Positions 6,265-7,730 of a stretch of DNA of 7,730 nt are shown piece after piece. The position numbers and the translations under genes were made by a program. Under the pieces are notes generated by a model. It had not been told where the DNA came from. It did not search any database and was given only the letters and a program-made list of their open reading frames with translations. This DNA is from Bacillota bacterium (GTDB lineage: Bacteria; Bacillota; Bacilli; Lactobacillales; Aerococcaceae), in NCBI GenBank assembly GCA_023442905.1, contig JAEZWY010000180.1, positions 1-7,730 of the forward strand, read 5' to 3'. How positions within the stretch are numbered: the stretch's first letter is position 1; each line of letters begins with the position of its first letter.

Positions 6265-6291
6265 TTGACTAGTGGGTGAAAGCATTATAAT
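6265..6291 (+). promoter_or_regulatory. Promoter of lacD
   Basis: TTGACT (6265-6270) is followed after 15 bp by TATAAT (6286-6291); the overlapping TAATAT at 6288-6293 would give a 17-bp spacer. The leader to lacD is about 60 nt. TGAAAGCATTATAA (6277-6290) overlaps the -10 box just as the cre does at gatA, but has two mismatches to the cre consensus, one in the central CG. Confidence 0.75.
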
Positions 6292-6300
6292 ATCTAGTTA

Positions 6301-6340
6301 AACAAAAAGAAACATAAAACAACATAAATTAACAAAAGGC
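6301..6340 (+). repeat. Four AACAWAAA units at exact 10-bp intervals in the lacD leader
   Basis: AACAAAAA, AACATAAA, AACATAAA and AACAAAAG begin at 6301, 6311, 6321 and 6331. The array lies just after the predicted lacD transcription start and ends 8 bp before the ribosome site. One-turn phasing places every unit on the same face of the helix, as in an operator array or an A-tract bend. The function is inferred. Confidence 0.5.
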
Positions 6341-6355
6341 CACAAGGAGGATATT

Positions 6356-7363
6356 ATGAAATTCGTATCAGAAGGTAAACTAAATAAATTAAAACAATTA
6401 TCTACTAAAGATGGATTTATTTCCGCGCTAGCTATTGATCAACGGGGTTCATTAAAGAAAATGATCGCTCAAGCAGGAGAAACAGATGATATTCAAAAGG
6501 CGGTTGAAACATTCAAAGAAGCTATTTCTGAAGAGTTGACACCATACGCTTCATCTATCTTATTAGACCCTGAATATGGTTTACCAGCGGCAAAAGTGAA
6601 AGCACCTTCTGCAGGTTTGTTATTAGCTTATGAAGAAACAGGTTATGACGCTTCAGAACCAGGTCGCTTACCAGACTTATTACCAATCTGGTCTGCTAGA
6701 CGAATTAAAGATGAAGGGGCAGATGCTGTTAAATTCCTTCTATATTATGATGCAGATGAAGATGCTGAAATTAACGAACAAAAACAAGCCTTTGTAGAGC
6801 GGATTGGTTCTGAATGTAAGGCAGAAGAAATTCCTTACTTCTTAGAGATCTTAACTTATGACAAAGATATTGAAGATGCTAAATCGAAAGAATATGCAGA
6901 AGTGAAACCAAGAAAAGTTTTAGAAGCTATGAAAGAATTCTCTAAGGATAGATATGATGTAGATGTCTTAAAAGTGGAAGTACCTGTAAATATGAACTTT
7001 GTTGAAGGTTTTACTGATGATGAGCCAGTATACACTGCTGAAGAAGCAAAAGGTTACTTTAAAGCGCAAGACGAAGCGACAGAATTGCCATATATCTACT
7101 TAAGTGCAGGAGTAAGTTCACAATTATTTAGAGATACCTTGGTATTCGCCAAAGAAGCTGGCGCAGACTTTAATGGGGTTTTATGTGGCCGGGCTACTTG
7201 GAAAGAATCGGTTGCCGTTTTTGCTAATGAAGGAGAAGCTGCAGCCCGCGAATGGTTGAGCACACAAGGTGTGGCCAATATTGAAGAATTAAATCAGACA
7301 TTAAACGAGACAGCAGTGTCTTGGGAAAGTAAAATTGCCAGTAATTTAGCCACAAGTAAATAA
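6356..7363 (+). CDS. lacD: Tagatose-1,6-bisphosphate aldolase (class I)
   Basis: LacD cleaves D-tagatose-1,6-bisphosphate to dihydroxyacetone phosphate and glyceraldehyde-3-phosphate. The 335 residues span one TIM-barrel class I aldolase. Family motifs are ALAIDQRGSL (24-33, Asp28), AVKFLLYYDAD (124-134, Lys126), LEILTYD (163-169, Glu164) and DVLKVEVPVN (203-212), where Lys206 is the expected Schiff-base lysine (Lys205 in well-studied LacD proteins). The ATG follows AAGGAGG (6345-6351) by 4 nt. It has its own promoter, diverging from lacABC, rather than being the fourth gene of a lacABCD operon. Some LacD paralogues (LacD.1 of Streptococcus pyogenes) have acquired regulatory roles. With lacA, lacB and lacC adjacent, the metabolic role is favoured here. 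An insertion sequence begins right after the stop. Confidence 0.95.
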   Translation: MKFVSEGKLNKLKQLSTKDGFISALAIDQRGSLKKMIAQAGETDDIQKAVETFKEAISEELTPYASSILLDPEYGLPAAKVKAPSAGLLLAYEETGYDASEPGRLPDLLPIWSARRIKDEGADAVKFLLYYDADEDAEINEQKQAFVERIGSECKAEEIPYFLEILTYDKDIEDAKSKEYAEVKPRKVLEAMKEFSKDRYDVDVLKVEVPVNMNFVEGFTDDEPVYTAEEAKGYFKAQDEATELPYIYLSAGVSSQLFRDTLVFAKEAGADFNGVLCGRATWKESVAVFANEGEAAAREWLSTQGVANIEELNQTLNETAVSWESKIASNLATSK

Positions 7364-7374
7364 GATCAATTAAC

Positions 7375-7402
7375 GGGTTCTTTTACAAATAGTGTTGGTA
7401 AA
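7375..7402. mobile_element. Putative terminal end of an ISL3-type insertion sequence
   Basis: Starting at GGGTTCTTTTACAAATAGTG, the sequence resembles the terminal inverted repeats of ISL3-family elements, which commonly open with GGGTCTTT or GGCTCTT, as I recall them. It lies 196 bp beyond the 3' end of an ISL3-type transposase gene, on the side where the element's end is expected. The opposite end is outside the window, so the boundary is inferred. An 8-bp target duplication would be 7367-7374. Confidence 0.5.
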
Positions 7403-7432
7403 TAACTTCAAATATCGCGAATACGTTATTTA
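7399..7432. repeat. Short inverted repeat inside the putative IS end
   Basis: TAAATAAC (7399-7406) is complementary to GTTATTTA (7425-7432), with TCGCGA near the centre of the intervening 18 bases. It has no T-run, so it is not a typical terminator. It could be a subterminal transposase-binding structure or chance in AT-rich DNA. Confidence 0.35.
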
Positions 7433-7465
7433 GTATTTATTAATATGTAAATGAGCTTCAAAGAG

Positions 7466-7500
7466 AAAAGCTATACACGATTATGTGTATGGCTTTTTTT
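7466..7500. terminator. Terminator between lacD and the convergent transposase gene
   Basis: Thirteen pairs join AAAAGCTATACAC (7466-7478) to GTGTATGGCTTTT (7485-7497), with one T-G wobble and the loop GATTAT, followed by T to 7500. The minus strand also continues with a T-rich tract (GCTTTTCTCTTT), so it can serve both lacD and the transposase. If the IS end is at 7375, this terminator belongs to the element. Confidence 0.85.
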
Positions 7501-7568
7501 GCCTTAGGCAAGAATATTATTATGTTGTAGCAACAAGGACTAGGAAAATAGTAATAGTTTGGCAGGCC

Positions 7569-7730
7569 TTAGCTTGCCATTGCTTCATAAGTGGATGGTG
7601 CTAGGTTTGAAGGTTTGTATTTTAGTTTGAATTGGACTAGTATTCTAGCGCGTAAATTAAAGAAATTAGCATATCCGAAACCAGTACGCTTAATTAATTT
7701 AATCTTATTATTAATACCTTCGGTAGGTCC
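7569..7730 (-). CDS. C-terminal part of an ISL3-family transposase (5' end beyond window)
   Basis: The minus strand is open from the right edge to TAA at 7571-7569, giving 53 residues. It begins GPTEGINNKIKLIKRTGFGY and continues NFFNLRARILVQF. That is the conserved end of ISL3-family transposases, in which the Glu of the TEG(I/L)NNKIK motif is the third residue of the DDE catalytic triad. The first two acidic residues and the zinc-finger/HTH N-terminus lie outside the window, so whether the gene is intact cannot be judged. It converges on lacD, with a shared terminator and a putative IS end between them. Confidence 0.88.
   Translation of the reverse strand, partial: GPTEGINNKIKLIKRTGFGYANFFNLRARILVQFKLKYKPSNLAPSTYEAMAS

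Noticed and set aside
6277..6290. Full cre site at the lacD promoter
   Set aside because: It loses the central CG and the terminal C of the consensus, so I do not list it as a separate cre feature; it is kept only as a comparison with the gat promoter.
1..7730. CRISPR array, tRNA, rRNA, riboswitch, toxin-antitoxin, defence or phage genes
   Set aside because: I looked on both strands and found no spaced palindromic repeats, cloverleaf, conserved rRNA stretches, recognisable aptamer leader or such proteins. The content is sugar catabolism, one unknown operon and an IS end.

Overview
The window looks like a low-GC Gram-positive chromosome of the order Lactobacillales. Strong GGAGG ribosome binding sites, sigma-A-type promoters, a cre-like site, AT-rich intergenic DNA, close lactococcal/streptococcal-type LacA and LacB sequences and an ISL3-type transposase all point that way. 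An Aerococcaceae or Carnobacteriaceae member is a guess; the sequence does not fix the genus.

Left edge (1-850): the 3' end of an unrecognised gene with an acidic, Pro/Ala/Asn-rich tail, then a small unrecognised multi-pass membrane protein, closed by a terminator. This is a separate unit from what follows.

Centre-left (880-3280): a promoter with a cre-like site drives a three-gene PTS operon (IIA, IIB and IIC of the galactitol family, gatABC), ending at a strong bidirectional terminator. On the minus strand, convergent with it, is a DeoR-family repressor of the LacR type, which keeps the residues known to sense tagatose-6-phosphate.

Centre-right (4235-7363): the complete D-tagatose-6-phosphate pathway in an unusual split layout. 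lacA-lacB-lacC run leftward and lacD runs rightward from one AT-rich intergenic region. That region carries two promoters, a 15-bp direct repeat that recurs in similar form upstream of gatA, and four AACAWAAA units spaced exactly 10 bp apart.

Right edge (about 7375-7730): an ISL3-type insertion sequence begins about a dozen bases after the lacD stop. Its transposase C-terminus is cut by the window edge.

Together the genes describe one catabolic module. The PTS imports and phosphorylates a hexose, LacAB isomerises galactose-6-phosphate to tagatose-6-phosphate, LacC phosphorylates it to tagatose-1,6-bisphosphate, and LacD splits this into triose phosphates. LacR probably represses all three transcription units until tagatose-6-phosphate accumulates, and CcpA probably adds glucose repression. 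There is no galactitol-1-phosphate dehydrogenase, phospho-beta-galactosidase or lactose PTS here, so free D-galactose is the best guess for the substrate. I saw no sign of a wholly new kind of system; the interest lies in the regulatory layout and the IS junction.
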